A stretch of 44,832 nucleotides of DNA from Oscillospiraceae bacterium Zagget6. Lineage in GTDB: Bacteria > Bacillota > Clostridia > Oscillospirales > Oscillospiraceae. Positions 13,661 through 22,377 of the stretch are shown here, one piece after another. The notes beneath the pieces were generated by a model, which saw nothing but the letters and a program-made list of their open reading frames with translations, ran no database searches and had not been told where the DNA came from. Position numbers and translations under genes: made by a program. Positions within the stretch are counted from its first letter, which is position 1. Each line of letters opens with the position of its first letter. The stretch spans positions 1 through 44,832 of the forward strand of contig MSHH01000073.1 of NCBI GenBank assembly GCA_001941075.1, written 5' to 3'.

Positions 13661-14977
13661 TTAAATATGATAAAATAGATCCTCCACATTCATCTCATTC
13701 GATTCAAATGCAGCAAGGATTTTGTTTCCTGTCTCTTCCTTTCCAGCCCACATCATGAGCCGAAGGAACTTGTTCCTGATTTCTTCCTCTGTCATCGGAT
13801 TCTCAGGATCCCCTTTTGCGTAATCCACCCGTCTGACATATTCCTCGCCCTGGGCAAATATATGAACCTCAGATACGCGCTTTCCCGGAGAAAGCTCCGT
13901 AAATTCCTCACGGGCAGTCACAGACACTTTTTTTGTCAAATCCAAAATTTGCTTATCGCTCAGCTTTGCCTCTGAAAAAGCGTCTAACCCGCCATCCTGC
14001 GTGATATAAGCGGTCGCCACACTGAAAGGCATACTCAATTTGGCGGACTGCACGCCCTGTATGTCCGTGTGGTCATGTCCTCTTACCGCAAGCTCGTATG
14101 TATCTATTTCGATACGTTCGATCTCCTCCGGTGAAAGAGCGTACTCCTTCCGCAGCGCGATGGCCGCCTCCATGGAAGGATGACAATGGCGGCAGGCGGC
14201 ATAGGGCTTCACATAAATTCTCTCGATTTCCAAAAAATCAGTCTTTTCAAGCAACTTTTCCTGGGAAAAGGTAGCGGAGAGTTTCCGCAGCATCCCTCTG
14301 GCGCCCCCCAGCATGTCATCCGGCGGCGTGGGCGCCATCCGCCCGACTCTTGACGCCATGACCGCAGACATCGCCGCATGGCCCAGATTGTAGGGTTTCA
14401 TCTGTGAGGAATCCTCCTGGATTTCCAACAGTCCCGCCGCGCTTGTCGCTGCTCCGGAAATCGTGCTTTTCAGTTGTTCCCTGTTGTAATGGAGCATAAA
14501 AGCGATTCCAACCGCCGCCCCAACGGTCCCGCATGTGCCGGATGTATGAAATCCATGCTTCTTATGGCCCGGCTGCATTGCAAATCCACAGCGTACCGCC
14601 GCTTCGTACCCGATCACGATTCCGCGGAGCATATCCTCCGCAGTGCAGTCCCATTCCTGTCCCGCTGCCAGGATCGCTGAAACGATGGATGCGCCAAGGT
14701 GGATCGCGCCAAACCTGTGCCCGTCGTCCAACTCGACCGTATGGGCATTGTAGGCATTCACAAAAGCGGCTGTGAGTGCATCCGTTTTTCGCGTGGTTCC
14801 GAAAACAGTACACCTGCCGCCGCAGAGGTCCATGCCAAGATCGCCGTTCTCTTTCGCCCCGGCATAGACAACGCCAAGATAATCCAGCAGACACTCTTTT
14901 GCCTTTTTTCGATGCTTGCTTTCTATCCGCGCTTCACAGTCAAATAAGTAGTCGATGAATGCGTCTGTTATGTTCAC
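13661..14977 (-). CDS. MmgE/PrpD family protein (dehydratase/epimerase fold)
   Basis: 438 aa. The all-helical N-terminal domain and C-terminal alpha/beta domain of the MmgE/PrpD family are recognisable from Leu-Asp-Asp-Gly-His-Arg-Phe-Gly-Ala-Ile-His-Leu-Gly-Ala, the Gly-Phe-His-Thr-Ser-Gly-Thr-Cys-Gly-Thr-Val-Gly-Ala motif and Lys-Pro-Tyr-Ala-Ala-Cys-Arg-His. Known members are 2-methylcitrate dehydratase, cis-aconitate decarboxylase and iminodisuccinate epimerase, so it acts on a small di- or tricarboxylate. It starts with GTG, overlapping the preceding dehydrogenase stop (GTGA). Which carboxylate it uses cannot be told from sequence. Confidence 0.88.
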   Translation of the reverse strand: MNITDAFIDYLFDCEARIESKHRKKAKECLLDYLGVVYAGAKENGDLGMDLCGGRCTVFGTTRKTDALTAAFVNAYNAHTVELDDGHRFGAIHLGASIVSAILAAGQEWDCTAEDMLRGIVIGYEAAVRCGFAMQPGHKKHGFHTSGTCGTVGAAVGIAFMLHYNREQLKSTISGAATSAAGLLEIQEDSSQMKPYNLGHAAMSAVMASRVGRMAPTPPDDMLGGARGMLRKLSATFSQEKLLEKTDFLEIERIYVKPYAACRHCHPSMEAAIALRKEYALSPEEIERIEIDTYELAVRGHDHTDIQGVQSAKLSMPFSVATAYITQDGGLDAFSEAKLSDKQILDLTKKVSVTAREEFTELSPGKRVSEVHIFAQGEEYVRRVDYAKGDPENPMTEEEIRNKFLRLMMWAGKEETGNKILAAFESNEMNVEDLFYHI

Positions 14978-15954
14978 TTCTGTTCACCGATCCGCAGTCG
15001 ATACGGTTCGATCTCCTGCAGCCTTCCCTCATCAAATAACTTGATATTTCTCATCGCATCGTGCATCATTTGATAAAATGCGTCATAGGTCACCCCGGCA
15101 ATGTGAGGCGTTGTGATCACATTGGGCAATGTCGTCAGCTCCGAACGGTTCAGCGGCTCATGCTCATATACATCCAGCGCCGCAAATCCGACCTTTCCCG
15201 TATGAATGGCTTGAATCAGGTCCTCTTCACAAATCAGCTGGCCCCTTGCAGTGTTGACCAAAATGACGCCGTTCACCATCCCGCTCAAAGCCCGCTCATT
15301 GATGATATGTCTTGTCTCATCTGTCAGCGCACAATGCAGCGTAAGGATCTCCGCATTTGCAAACAGCTCCGGCAGCTCGACATACCGAAGCGCGAGAGCG
15401 CGTTCCGTGGCGGCGTCAGCGCGATACTGGTCGTAATACATCACCTCAGCGCCAAACGGAACAAGCAGTTTCGCCACCGCCCGGCCAATATGCCCCATTC
15501 CGATGATGCCAACCTTCCGCCCGCGCAGCGTATGGGTGCGCGTTCCCTGTATCTGCTTCTTCCAGACGCCTTGTTTCGTTTCCGCATCAATAATCGTTAA
15601 TCGGCGCAGTCCGGCCAGCATAAGCAAGACCGTATGCTCCGCCACGCTATTTGCGTTCACGCCCTGATTTACGTATAATGGGATACTTCGCGCTTTGATC
15701 CCGTTCAGATCCAGTGAGTCCAAGCCTACGCCGGTTCTTTGAATCATTTTCAGGTTTTCCGCCCGAGACAGAAGCGCATCATTAATTTTTAGTCTGCCGC
15801 TTACAAGAAGGTAATCTGCCAAATTCGCTTTTCCGAGCAAATCTTCCTGTGTAACCTGATCTAACATCACAAGTCTGAACCCGTCAGGAACCACAGACTG
15901 AATAATTTCAAGGGGCGTATCCGAATACCTGTTCGTCAGTAAGATTGTTTTCAT
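14974..15954 (-). CDS. D-isomer-specific 2-hydroxyacid dehydrogenase
   Basis: 326 aa NAD(P)-dependent dehydrogenase interconverting a 2-oxo acid and a D-2-hydroxy acid. The Rossmann motif Gly-Ile-Ile-Gly-Met-Gly-His-Ile-Gly-Arg is near residue 150. The catalytic triad is present: Arg in Asn-Thr-Ala-Arg-Gly, Glu in Asp-Val-Tyr-Glu-His-Glu-Pro, and His in Thr-Pro-His-Ile-Ala-Gly. Length and layout fit PGDH/glyoxylate-reductase-like members without an ACT domain. It lies directly after the DegT aminotransferase (41-base gap) and before MmgE/PrpD, linking amino-sugar and acid genes. Confidence 0.9.
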   Translation of the reverse strand: MKTILLTNRYSDTPLEIIQSVVPDGFRLVMLDQVTQEDLLGKANLADYLLVSGRLKINDALLSRAENLKMIQRTGVGLDSLDLNGIKARSIPLYVNQGVNANSVAEHTVLLMLAGLRRLTIIDAETKQGVWKKQIQGTRTHTLRGRKVGIIGMGHIGRAVAKLLVPFGAEVMYYDQYRADAATERALALRYVELPELFANAEILTLHCALTDETRHIINERALSGMVNGVILVNTARGQLICEEDLIQAIHTGKVGFAALDVYEHEPLNRSELTTLPNVITTPHIAGVTYDAFYQMMHDAMRNIKLFDEGRLQEIEPYRLRIGEQK

Positions 15955-15995
15955 GTAAAGTCACCCGTTTTGTATGTGGAACTGATCTGAACTTG

Positions 15996-17105
15996 TCACC
16001 GTTTGCATGACAAAACGATGTCGCAGATTCTATCTACCTCTTCCATTGAAAGATCCGAATACAATGGCAATGTCAGCACGCGCCTGCTTATGGAAAGCGC
16101 AACAGGGGTCAGCTGCACATCGTAACGGCCATGAAAGCACTCAAAGGTATTCGTCAACGGATAGAAATACTTTCTCGCTCCGATTTTTTCCGCAGCCAGC
16201 GCCTCGAACACGTCGTTTCTTGTCGCGCCAAACTTTTTCTCATCAAACACGACTGGGAAATAAGCGTAGTTCGGTTCCACGTCCGGCTGTTCCGGATTCA
16301 GCTGTATGCCATCAACACCGCTCAGCCGCTCACGATACCGCTCCGTTACCCGCTTTCTCTTCACAAGCTCCTCATCCAAGTGGCGAAGATTGCAAATCCC
16401 CATAGCGGCGCAAAATTCATTCATTTTGGCGTTTGCCCCAACGCCATCGACGACCTCCGGTCCTCGGATGCCAAAATTCTTCAGGCGGGCGATGGATTCC
16501 CCAACTTCCTTGTCCTTGTAACAAACGGCGCCGCCTTCAATGCTGTTAAATACCTTCGTCGCGTGAAAGCTATAACAGGCGACGTCCCCGTAGCTCCCCA
16601 TGCTGCGGCCTTTATACCTTACACCGAAGGTATGAGCCGCGTCATAAATGACCTTTAACCCATATTTATTTGCAATGCGCTGGATTTCCTCCACATTGCA
16701 AACATTTCCGTACACGTGGACAGGTAGGATCGCAGAGGTTTTATCAGTGATCAAGCTCTCGATTTTCGATACATCCATCGTGTAATCATCGGCGTTGATG
16801 TCACAAAATACCGGCGTGCAGCCATTGCGAACAATCGCATGGGTCGTTGACGCAAACGTAAAAGGCGTCGTAATGACCTCGCCTTTCACCTCCAGGGCCT
16901 GAATGGACAACTCCAATGCCATATGTCCGTTCGTCAAAAGATCGATATTGTCAACCGACAAGTACTCGCGGAGCATTTCCCGGAATTTCTCATGCTTGAC
17001 CCCCATATTCGTCAGCCAATGAGACTCCCACATGGGCTTGATTTCTTCTACATATTCTTCAATGCTCGGCATTGAGGAACGTGTCACCAAAATTTTATTT
17101 TTCAT
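15996..17105 (-). CDS. DegT/DnrJ/EryC1/StrS sugar aminotransferase
   Basis: 369 aa PLP enzyme. The Schiff-base Lys184 is in Phe-His-Ala-Thr-Lys-Val-Phe-Asn, and Asp155 (Tyr-Asp-Ala-Ala-His) binds the pyridine nitrogen. Family members transaminate a nucleotide-linked keto-sugar with glutamate. With RmlB in the same operon the likely substrate is dTDP-4-keto-6-deoxyglucose or its 3-keto isomer. No isomerase is seen, which favours the 4-amino product; this is inference. Start at 17105 is chosen for GGAAGGA at good spacing; an ATG at 17123 would add six residues. Confidence 0.9.
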   Translation of the reverse strand: MKNKILVTRSSMPSIEEYVEEIKPMWESHWLTNMGVKHEKFREMLREYLSVDNIDLLTNGHMALELSIQALEVKGEVITTPFTFASTTHAIVRNGCTPVFCDINADDYTMDVSKIESLITDKTSAILPVHVYGNVCNVEEIQRIANKYGLKVIYDAAHTFGVRYKGRSMGSYGDVACYSFHATKVFNSIEGGAVCYKDKEVGESIARLKNFGIRGPEVVDGVGANAKMNEFCAAMGICNLRHLDEELVKRKRVTERYRERLSGVDGIQLNPEQPDVEPNYAYFPVVFDEKKFGATRNDVFEALAAEKIGARKYFYPLTNTFECFHGRYDVQLTPVALSISRRVLTLPLYSDLSMEEVDRICDIVLSCKR

Positions 17106-17185
17106 AACAAAAATTCCTTCCATAGGTTGCGTATAACGTTCGTTTTCAAACGGATATTTCCGCAGCAGGCGCCAGCATAATCGTC

Positions 17186-18409
17186 TTATTTCTTAGAAAT
17201 GACCTCCGTTTTAGGCAATATATACGCTAAAAACAGTACAATATAAAACCCGTAGCTCCATAACTCTCCCACAATACCTGCCAACAAAAAAGCGCCTAAA
17301 ACGGTTCCCAGCAGAATTGTTATCGGATTCTTCTTCAGCCGAATGATACTGACGCATGACAATACGTACATCACACAGGTTGACGCAAATCCAAATATGC
17401 CATTTTTATAAAAAACATCCAAAAGCGCATTATGCGCATGGCTGGCGAAAAAGTATTTTCCCACGTTCAATCCTGTGTGTTCCAGGGTTTGGATTCCCGT
17501 TCCCCACAGCGGCGATTTCAAAATCCCTTTCACTGCCGCATCCCATATATAGATACGACTGGTAAAGGTTAAATCTTTTCCCAGGATCGTTGTCACAAAA
17601 TAAGAAACAAACATAAAGTTTCTGGCTAGCACGACCGTGATGCTGACGAACAGAAAAATAATGATTATTTTTTTCAGATCCAAAATCGTGTTCTTAAAGA
17701 ATATCTGCCAAAAATTCAAGCCCAGGATCATCAGGCATAAGACGACCGAAGTCGTTGACTCTGCCAAAATAAGAGAGAATAAGCTCAGAACGGAGACCAA
17801 AACAGTGCTGACTGTAATTGCTTTGTTCCTGTTAATGCGATCATTCAGGAACGCGAGCAAAATCGTTGGAAAAATAATGTTGCGCATCGCATTTTTCTGG
17901 CCGAACAGCCAATAATCTCCCGCGCTCCGAAATCCATGACGCGAATAAAGCGCTAATAATACAATCAGATTGAGTGCAAATGCAACTAAAAAAAGGACAT
18001 ATAACGTTTGAATCCCGGCTTTTGGTTTTCTTCTGACCAAATCCGCCACAACCACATAAGCCGTCAATAAAATGCAGCATCGCAAGATAGCCGTTGACAT
18101 ATCCCCATCACTGATTCTGGTTGTAAGCCACTGAACTGCACATAAAACGACAACGCTAATCGTCATCAAATCGAGATGCTTTATGGATATTCTTTTCTGA
18201 AGCAGAAATTTCAAAAAATACAAAAGGATAATAAACAGACAAACAAATTTTTGCGCATTTCTGAACATTGTCAGAATGACGCCAAAGCTTGTATAGGTAA
18301 GTCCTTCTGGCGTGAAGAAAGGAATGCTGAACAAAACGATCAATATCTCTGTCAGATTTATTTTCCGGCCAGAAGCGTCCTCCCCTCTGTGTATATATAA
18401 ACTTATCAT
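17186..18409 (-). CDS. O-antigen ligase-like polysaccharide polymerase (Wzy-type)
   Basis: 407 aa, about ten to twelve hydrophobic helices. The large extracellular loop near residues 265-315 has Ser-Arg-Ile-Tyr-Ile-Trp, then Ser-Pro-Leu-Trp-Gly-Thr-Gly and Ala-His-Asn-Ala-Leu-Leu, which are the O-antigen ligase/Wzy (Wzy_C) signature. It would polymerise lipid-linked repeat units on the outer face of the membrane. Neighbouring genes are the flippase upstream and aminotransferase downstream, the normal Wzx/Wzy set. GGGAAG precedes the start. Confidence 0.85.
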   Translation of the reverse strand: MISLYIHRGEDASGRKINLTEILIVLFSIPFFTPEGLTYTSFGVILTMFRNAQKFVCLFIILLYFLKFLLQKRISIKHLDLMTISVVVLCAVQWLTTRISDGDMSTAILRCCILLTAYVVVADLVRRKPKAGIQTLYVLFLVAFALNLIVLLALYSRHGFRSAGDYWLFGQKNAMRNIIFPTILLAFLNDRINRNKAITVSTVLVSVLSLFSLILAESTTSVVLCLMILGLNFWQIFFKNTILDLKKIIIIFLFVSITVVLARNFMFVSYFVTTILGKDLTFTSRIYIWDAAVKGILKSPLWGTGIQTLEHTGLNVGKYFFASHAHNALLDVFYKNGIFGFASTCVMYVLSCVSIIRLKKNPITILLGTVLGAFLLAGIVGELWSYGFYIVLFLAYILPKTEVISKK

Positions 18410-18468
18410 TTTTATCTTCCCTTTTTAGAAAAAACCAGTCTGGACGCAGTTTCAGGCAGTCTCCCCGC

Positions 18469-19923
18469 TTATTTAGTCCCCTTTTTAAACTTTTGCAGAT
18501 ATGGCTTCAAAATACCAAGCAAATACGTAAATCCTTCTAACTTCAACAAATAAGAGCCAGCTGTATAAATGATCACTCCTGCCATCACCTGTAGGATGAG
18601 GATCAGCCAAAGCGAGAGATTGAGATAGGAAATCAGATAAACACACACGCCCATAAACAGCGCCAGGAAAACGCTTGGCATAATATCCTTCAGCTGCTCA
18701 AGGTATCCATACTTTAAGAGCGTTCTGTTTGGCCACGAGTTGATGATCTGACTGGTAACACTGCTGATAAGAAGACTATATGCCATGGCCATCACGCCGA
18801 AATTCATGCTGACCAACAGAAGAACCATTCCAACTGCTTTCTTTGCAATTTCCAATTTTAAATAAAGATCGCTGCGTCCCATCGCTTTGATCGCGTTCAA
18901 ATTTGCCGTATGAATCGGATAAAACATATACGTAATGCAGAAAATCCTCAAATAAGGCACACACTCGTTCCATTTCTCCGTCAGCAAAAGCGTGACGAGC
19001 GGTCTTGCTGTCGCAGCCAATCCCATCATCAGGGGCGCCATGATATAGGTGCTGACCTTGATCGACAGCCGGGTCATATTGCAAACCTTTTCCCGCTTAT
19101 CCTGCACATTGGACATCACAGGGAAAAGTACGCTGTCGATTGATGTGTTAATATTTGTCACAATCAGATGTGGAAACTGCTTTCCGCGATTGTAATATGC
19201 CAGATCGGAAGCCGAATACAGCTTTCCAATAATCAGTTGTCTCAGGTCTGAATAAATCGTATTGAGCAAACTGGCGGCCAACAGTTTCCAGCCATAGGAA
19301 AACAGCTTCTTTAAGCGCTGGAAGGAGAACATTCTTTTCGGGCGCCAGGGTACGGTGATCCACAAAACCAGCGTGTCAACGGCGGCATTGAATACCTGCT
19401 GAACGACCAACGCCCAAACGCCAAATCCGAAATACGCCAATGCAATGCCAATTATGGCTGCGCCAATGGTGCCCGCCAACGTGGAGAAAAAGAATTTTTT
19501 AAACATCAGATGACGGGAAACATACGCCTGCTGAACGTTTTTGATACCAGATATAACCAGCGTCAGGCTGAGGACCCTTACGACAGGCGTCAGTTCAGGC
19601 ATCTCATAAAAAGCTGCAATAAACGGCGCCGCCAGGAACATGATAAGATACAGGCAAAGGCAAAGGACAATATTGAAGTAGAAAATGGTGGAGAAATCTA
19701 AATCATCAGCATCTTTCTTTTGAATCAGAGCATTTCCGATCCCATTGTCAATAAAAACCTGCAAAATCGTCGTAAATACTGTGACAAGTGCAACTGTTCC
19801 GTAGACATCCGGCGCCAGCAGTCTTGCCAGCACAATGGACACCACGAAAGAAACTCCTTGTGCCCCACAGCGCTCCGCAAATCTCCATACTAAATTTGAC
19901 AGGGTTTGCTTTTTTGTATCCAT
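18469..19923 (-). CDS. Polysaccharide flippase (Wzx-type, MOP superfamily)
   Basis: 484 aa with about 14 predicted membrane helices. The N-terminus (Arg-Phe-Ala-Glu-Arg-Cys-Gly-Ala-Gln-Gly, then Ala-Arg-Leu-Leu-Ala-Pro-Asp-Val-Tyr-Gly-Thr-Val-Ala) is typical of the lipopolysaccharide/teichuronic-acid exporter branch of the MOP family. It would move the lipid-linked repeat across the membrane. TTAGGAG lies upstream at slightly long spacing. Genomic partner of the polymerase at 17186-18409. Confidence 0.88.
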   Translation of the reverse strand: MDTKKQTLSNLVWRFAERCGAQGVSFVVSIVLARLLAPDVYGTVALVTVFTTILQVFIDNGIGNALIQKKDADDLDFSTIFYFNIVLCLCLYLIMFLAAPFIAAFYEMPELTPVVRVLSLTLVISGIKNVQQAYVSRHLMFKKFFFSTLAGTIGAAIIGIALAYFGFGVWALVVQQVFNAAVDTLVLWITVPWRPKRMFSFQRLKKLFSYGWKLLAASLLNTIYSDLRQLIIGKLYSASDLAYYNRGKQFPHLIVTNINTSIDSVLFPVMSNVQDKREKVCNMTRLSIKVSTYIMAPLMMGLAATARPLVTLLLTEKWNECVPYLRIFCITYMFYPIHTANLNAIKAMGRSDLYLKLEIAKKAVGMVLLLVSMNFGVMAMAYSLLISSVTSQIINSWPNRTLLKYGYLEQLKDIMPSVFLALFMGVCVYLISYLNLSLWLILILQVMAGVIIYTAGSYLLKLEGFTYLLGILKPYLQKFKKGTK

Positions 19924-19978
19924 ATTAAGCTAATACTCCTAACTGATTCAATTCCTGCTGCATTTTAGGAAGGCATCC

Positions 19979-21202
19979 TCAGCTTTTCTTGAAGGTTGAA
20001 AGCAGTTTATAACACTTTGCCGCCATTAAGTCTCTCTTTGTCATGGAGGTTCGTGTGGCAGCTCTGTCCTGTGAAAAAACATATTCCGGGTCATATTTTT
20101 TCCTTGAAAGAGCTACCCTCTGTACTTCCAGTGAATGTTCTACATATTCATCGTCATTCATCAATATAACATTTTCTATATAGGAATCGATTGGCTTCCC
20201 CGGTTGATCGTCCAGGCTTCTATTGGCGTGATCCTTATAAAACCCATACGTTTCACAATGATAGTCATAATGCCTCACGACCAGGGATGGCACACCACAC
20301 CTGGCTCCATCCGCCAGAGAACCTGCGACGCCGACGTTTAAATGCGCTTTTTGAAACTCCAGCAAAAACTGATCGTAGGGCAGCATCCCCTTTTGTACAA
20401 TATCACGTTTTGCTTCTTCGTCCAGCGACTGTATTTTTTGATCGACTTCCTCTGCGCCATCCCCATACCCAACGATAACGAGACGCAATTCAGGAAACTT
20501 GCTTTTCAAACGCGCATAAGCATCTATCAGCCCCAAAATATAACCCTTGTGAGGAAACTCAAACCTTGCGCCCGTAATGATCGTAAAACACGTTTTCCGT
20601 TCCTGCGCTTTTTTGAAAAGCACCTCACGGTTTAATTTAGGCGTAGGCTTAATGCGCGGAAAAACGCAGGACTTTTTATCCTGAAGCGGTACGGAGTAAT
20701 AGTCCTCATAGGCGTCCAGGTGCTTCAACGCAAACGCATAGAGCGATCCCTCTTTCTCCCATGCAGATACCCATTTCTGAATCTTGTTAAACCAATACTT
20801 TTTCAGCCATTTTGTTTGAAACAAACGATCCGGATAGCAATTAATGCCCGTAAAATTAGGCAGTACCAGCAAATGTTGAAACGGATTTGCAGGAAATTTC
20901 ATTCTCAAACATTCGCTTAACGCATAGTCTATTGGCGCGCACGAAAGCATAACTGCACTCTCATCTTCAGACAAATGAATCGCAGGCGCGGAAAACAATT
21001 TATTCCATTTACTCCAATAACATTTTTCTATCCTGGAATCACTGAGAATTTCTTGAAAGGATGCCGCTTCATAGTCCTTTTCTGTCGTTATCCATATGAC
21101 CCTATGATCATTTTCCATCGCGTATTGCATTAGGTAAGCAAAAACCACCTCGATGCCGCCTGGTCTCATATTGCTGTAATCAATAATTAAAACCTGATTC
21201 AT
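19979..21202 (-). CDS. Glycosyltransferase (GT-B fold, family 4-like)
   Basis: 407 aa. The N-terminal Rossmann domain carries a Gly-Gly-Ile-Glu-Val-Val loop, and the C-terminal domain contains Thr-Gly-Ala-Arg-Phe-Glu-Phe-Pro-His-Lys-Gly and Val-Ala-Gly-Ser-Leu-Ala-Asp-Gly-Ala-Arg-Cys-Gly-Val-Pro-Ser-Leu near the nucleotide site. The usual E-x7-E motif is not obvious, so it is a divergent member. Retaining transfer of a sugar onto the growing repeat is expected; donor and acceptor are not predictable. The ribosome site is weak. Confidence 0.75.
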   Translation of the reverse strand: MNQVLIIDYSNMRPGGIEVVFAYLMQYAMENDHRVIWITTEKDYEAASFQEILSDSRIEKCYWSKWNKLFSAPAIHLSEDESAVMLSCAPIDYALSECLRMKFPANPFQHLLVLPNFTGINCYPDRLFQTKWLKKYWFNKIQKWVSAWEKEGSLYAFALKHLDAYEDYYSVPLQDKKSCVFPRIKPTPKLNREVLFKKAQERKTCFTIITGARFEFPHKGYILGLIDAYARLKSKFPELRLVIVGYGDGAEEVDQKIQSLDEEAKRDIVQKGMLPYDQFLLEFQKAHLNVGVAGSLADGARCGVPSLVVRHYDYHCETYGFYKDHANRSLDDQPGKPIDSYIENVILMNDDEYVEHSLEVQRVALSRKKYDPEYVFSQDRAATRTSMTKRDLMAAKCYKLLSTFKKS

Positions 21203-21302
21203 TTTTTAGAACACCGCCCAATACTTATATTGTCAGCTTCTTCCTTTGCGTGTGTATTTGCAACCAAATCAATACAGCGATCCTTCTTTATCTCCATCAG
21301 CT

Positions 21303-22322
21303 TTATCTGTTTTTATACATCTTCTCATAATAATTCCTGTACTCGCCTGAGATGATCACTTCCCACCACTCACGGTTGTCGAGATACCACTGGATCGTTT
21401 TCTTAATGCCATCCTCGAACTTTGTTTCCGGCAGCCAGCCCAGCTCATTATAAATTTTAGTGGGATCAATCGCGTAACGCATATCATGCCCTTTGCGGTC
21501 AGTGACGTGGGTAATGAGGCTCTCCGGCTTGCCAAGCTCACGGCAGATGATCTTCACGATGTCGATATTCTTCATCTCGTTGTGACCGCCAACATTGTAG
21601 ACCTCGCCGACTCTGCCCTTATGAATGATCAGGTCAATGGCGCGGCAATGATCCTCTACATAGAGCCAGTCACGAACGTTGAGCCCTTCGCCGTAAACCG
21701 GAAGCGGCTTGTCGTTCAGCGCATTCGCAATCATGAGCGGAATCAGCTTCTCCGGGAAGTGATACGGACCATAGTTATTGGAGCAACGGCTAATGCTTAC
21801 CGGCAGGCCATAGGTCCTGTGGTAGGCAAGGACAAGCAGGTCAGCACTTGCTTTGCTCGCACTATAAGGGCTGCTCGTGTGAATTGGCGTCTCCTCGGTA
21901 AAGAACAAATCAGGTCTGTCAAGCGGCAAATCGCCGTAAACTTCATCGGTAGAAACCTGGTGGTAACGGGTGATGCCGTACTTCCGGCAAGCGTCCATAA
22001 GCACACTGGTGCCGATGATATTGGTTTGCAGGAAAATTCCCGGGTCTTCGATGGAACGGTCAACGTGGCTCTCCGCCGCAAAGTTGACAACAATGTCAGG
22101 ATGTTCTTCCTCAAAGAGCTTGTAAACCGCTTCCCTGTCGCAAATGTCCGCTTTCACGAATCTGAAATTGGGGTTGTCCATTACAGGTGCAAGGGTGGAC
22201 AAATTCCCCGCATATGTCAGTTTATCCAGGCAGATAATGCGGTAGTCGGGATAGGTATCAAGCATATGGAACACAAAGTTGCTTCCAATGAATCCGGCGC
22301 CGCCGGTCACTATTATTGTCAT
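21303..22322 (-). CDS. rfbB: dTDP-glucose 4,6-dehydratase
   Basis: 339 aa extended SDR enzyme that turns dTDP-glucose into dTDP-4-keto-6-deoxyglucose. It has the NAD motif Thr-Gly-Gly-Ala-Gly-Phe-Ile-Gly (6-13), the dehydratase triad Thr125-Asp126-Glu127, and Tyr153-xxx-Lys157. Length and motifs are those of RmlB/RfbB. RmlA, RmlC and RmlD are absent from the window, so dTDP-glucose must come from elsewhere and the product need not be rhamnose. With the DegT aminotransferase a dTDP-amino-deoxy sugar is likely. GAGGGG precedes the start. Confidence 0.96.
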   Translation of the reverse strand: MTIIVTGGAGFIGSNFVFHMLDTYPDYRIICLDKLTYAGNLSTLAPVMDNPNFRFVKADICDREAVYKLFEEEHPDIVVNFAAESHVDRSIEDPGIFLQTNIIGTSVLMDACRKYGITRYHQVSTDEVYGDLPLDRPDLFFTEETPIHTSSPYSASKASADLLVLAYHRTYGLPVSISRCSNNYGPYHFPEKLIPLMIANALNDKPLPVYGEGLNVRDWLYVEDHCRAIDLIIHKGRVGEVYNVGGHNEMKNIDIVKIICRELGKPESLITHVTDRKGHDMRYAIDPTKIYNELGWLPETKFEDGIKKTIQWYLDNREWWEVIISGEYRNYYEKMYKNR

Positions 22323-22377
22323 ATCTGTTATTCCCCTCTAACGATTACGGAAAACGTTTTATGGCTTCCCTGTATCC

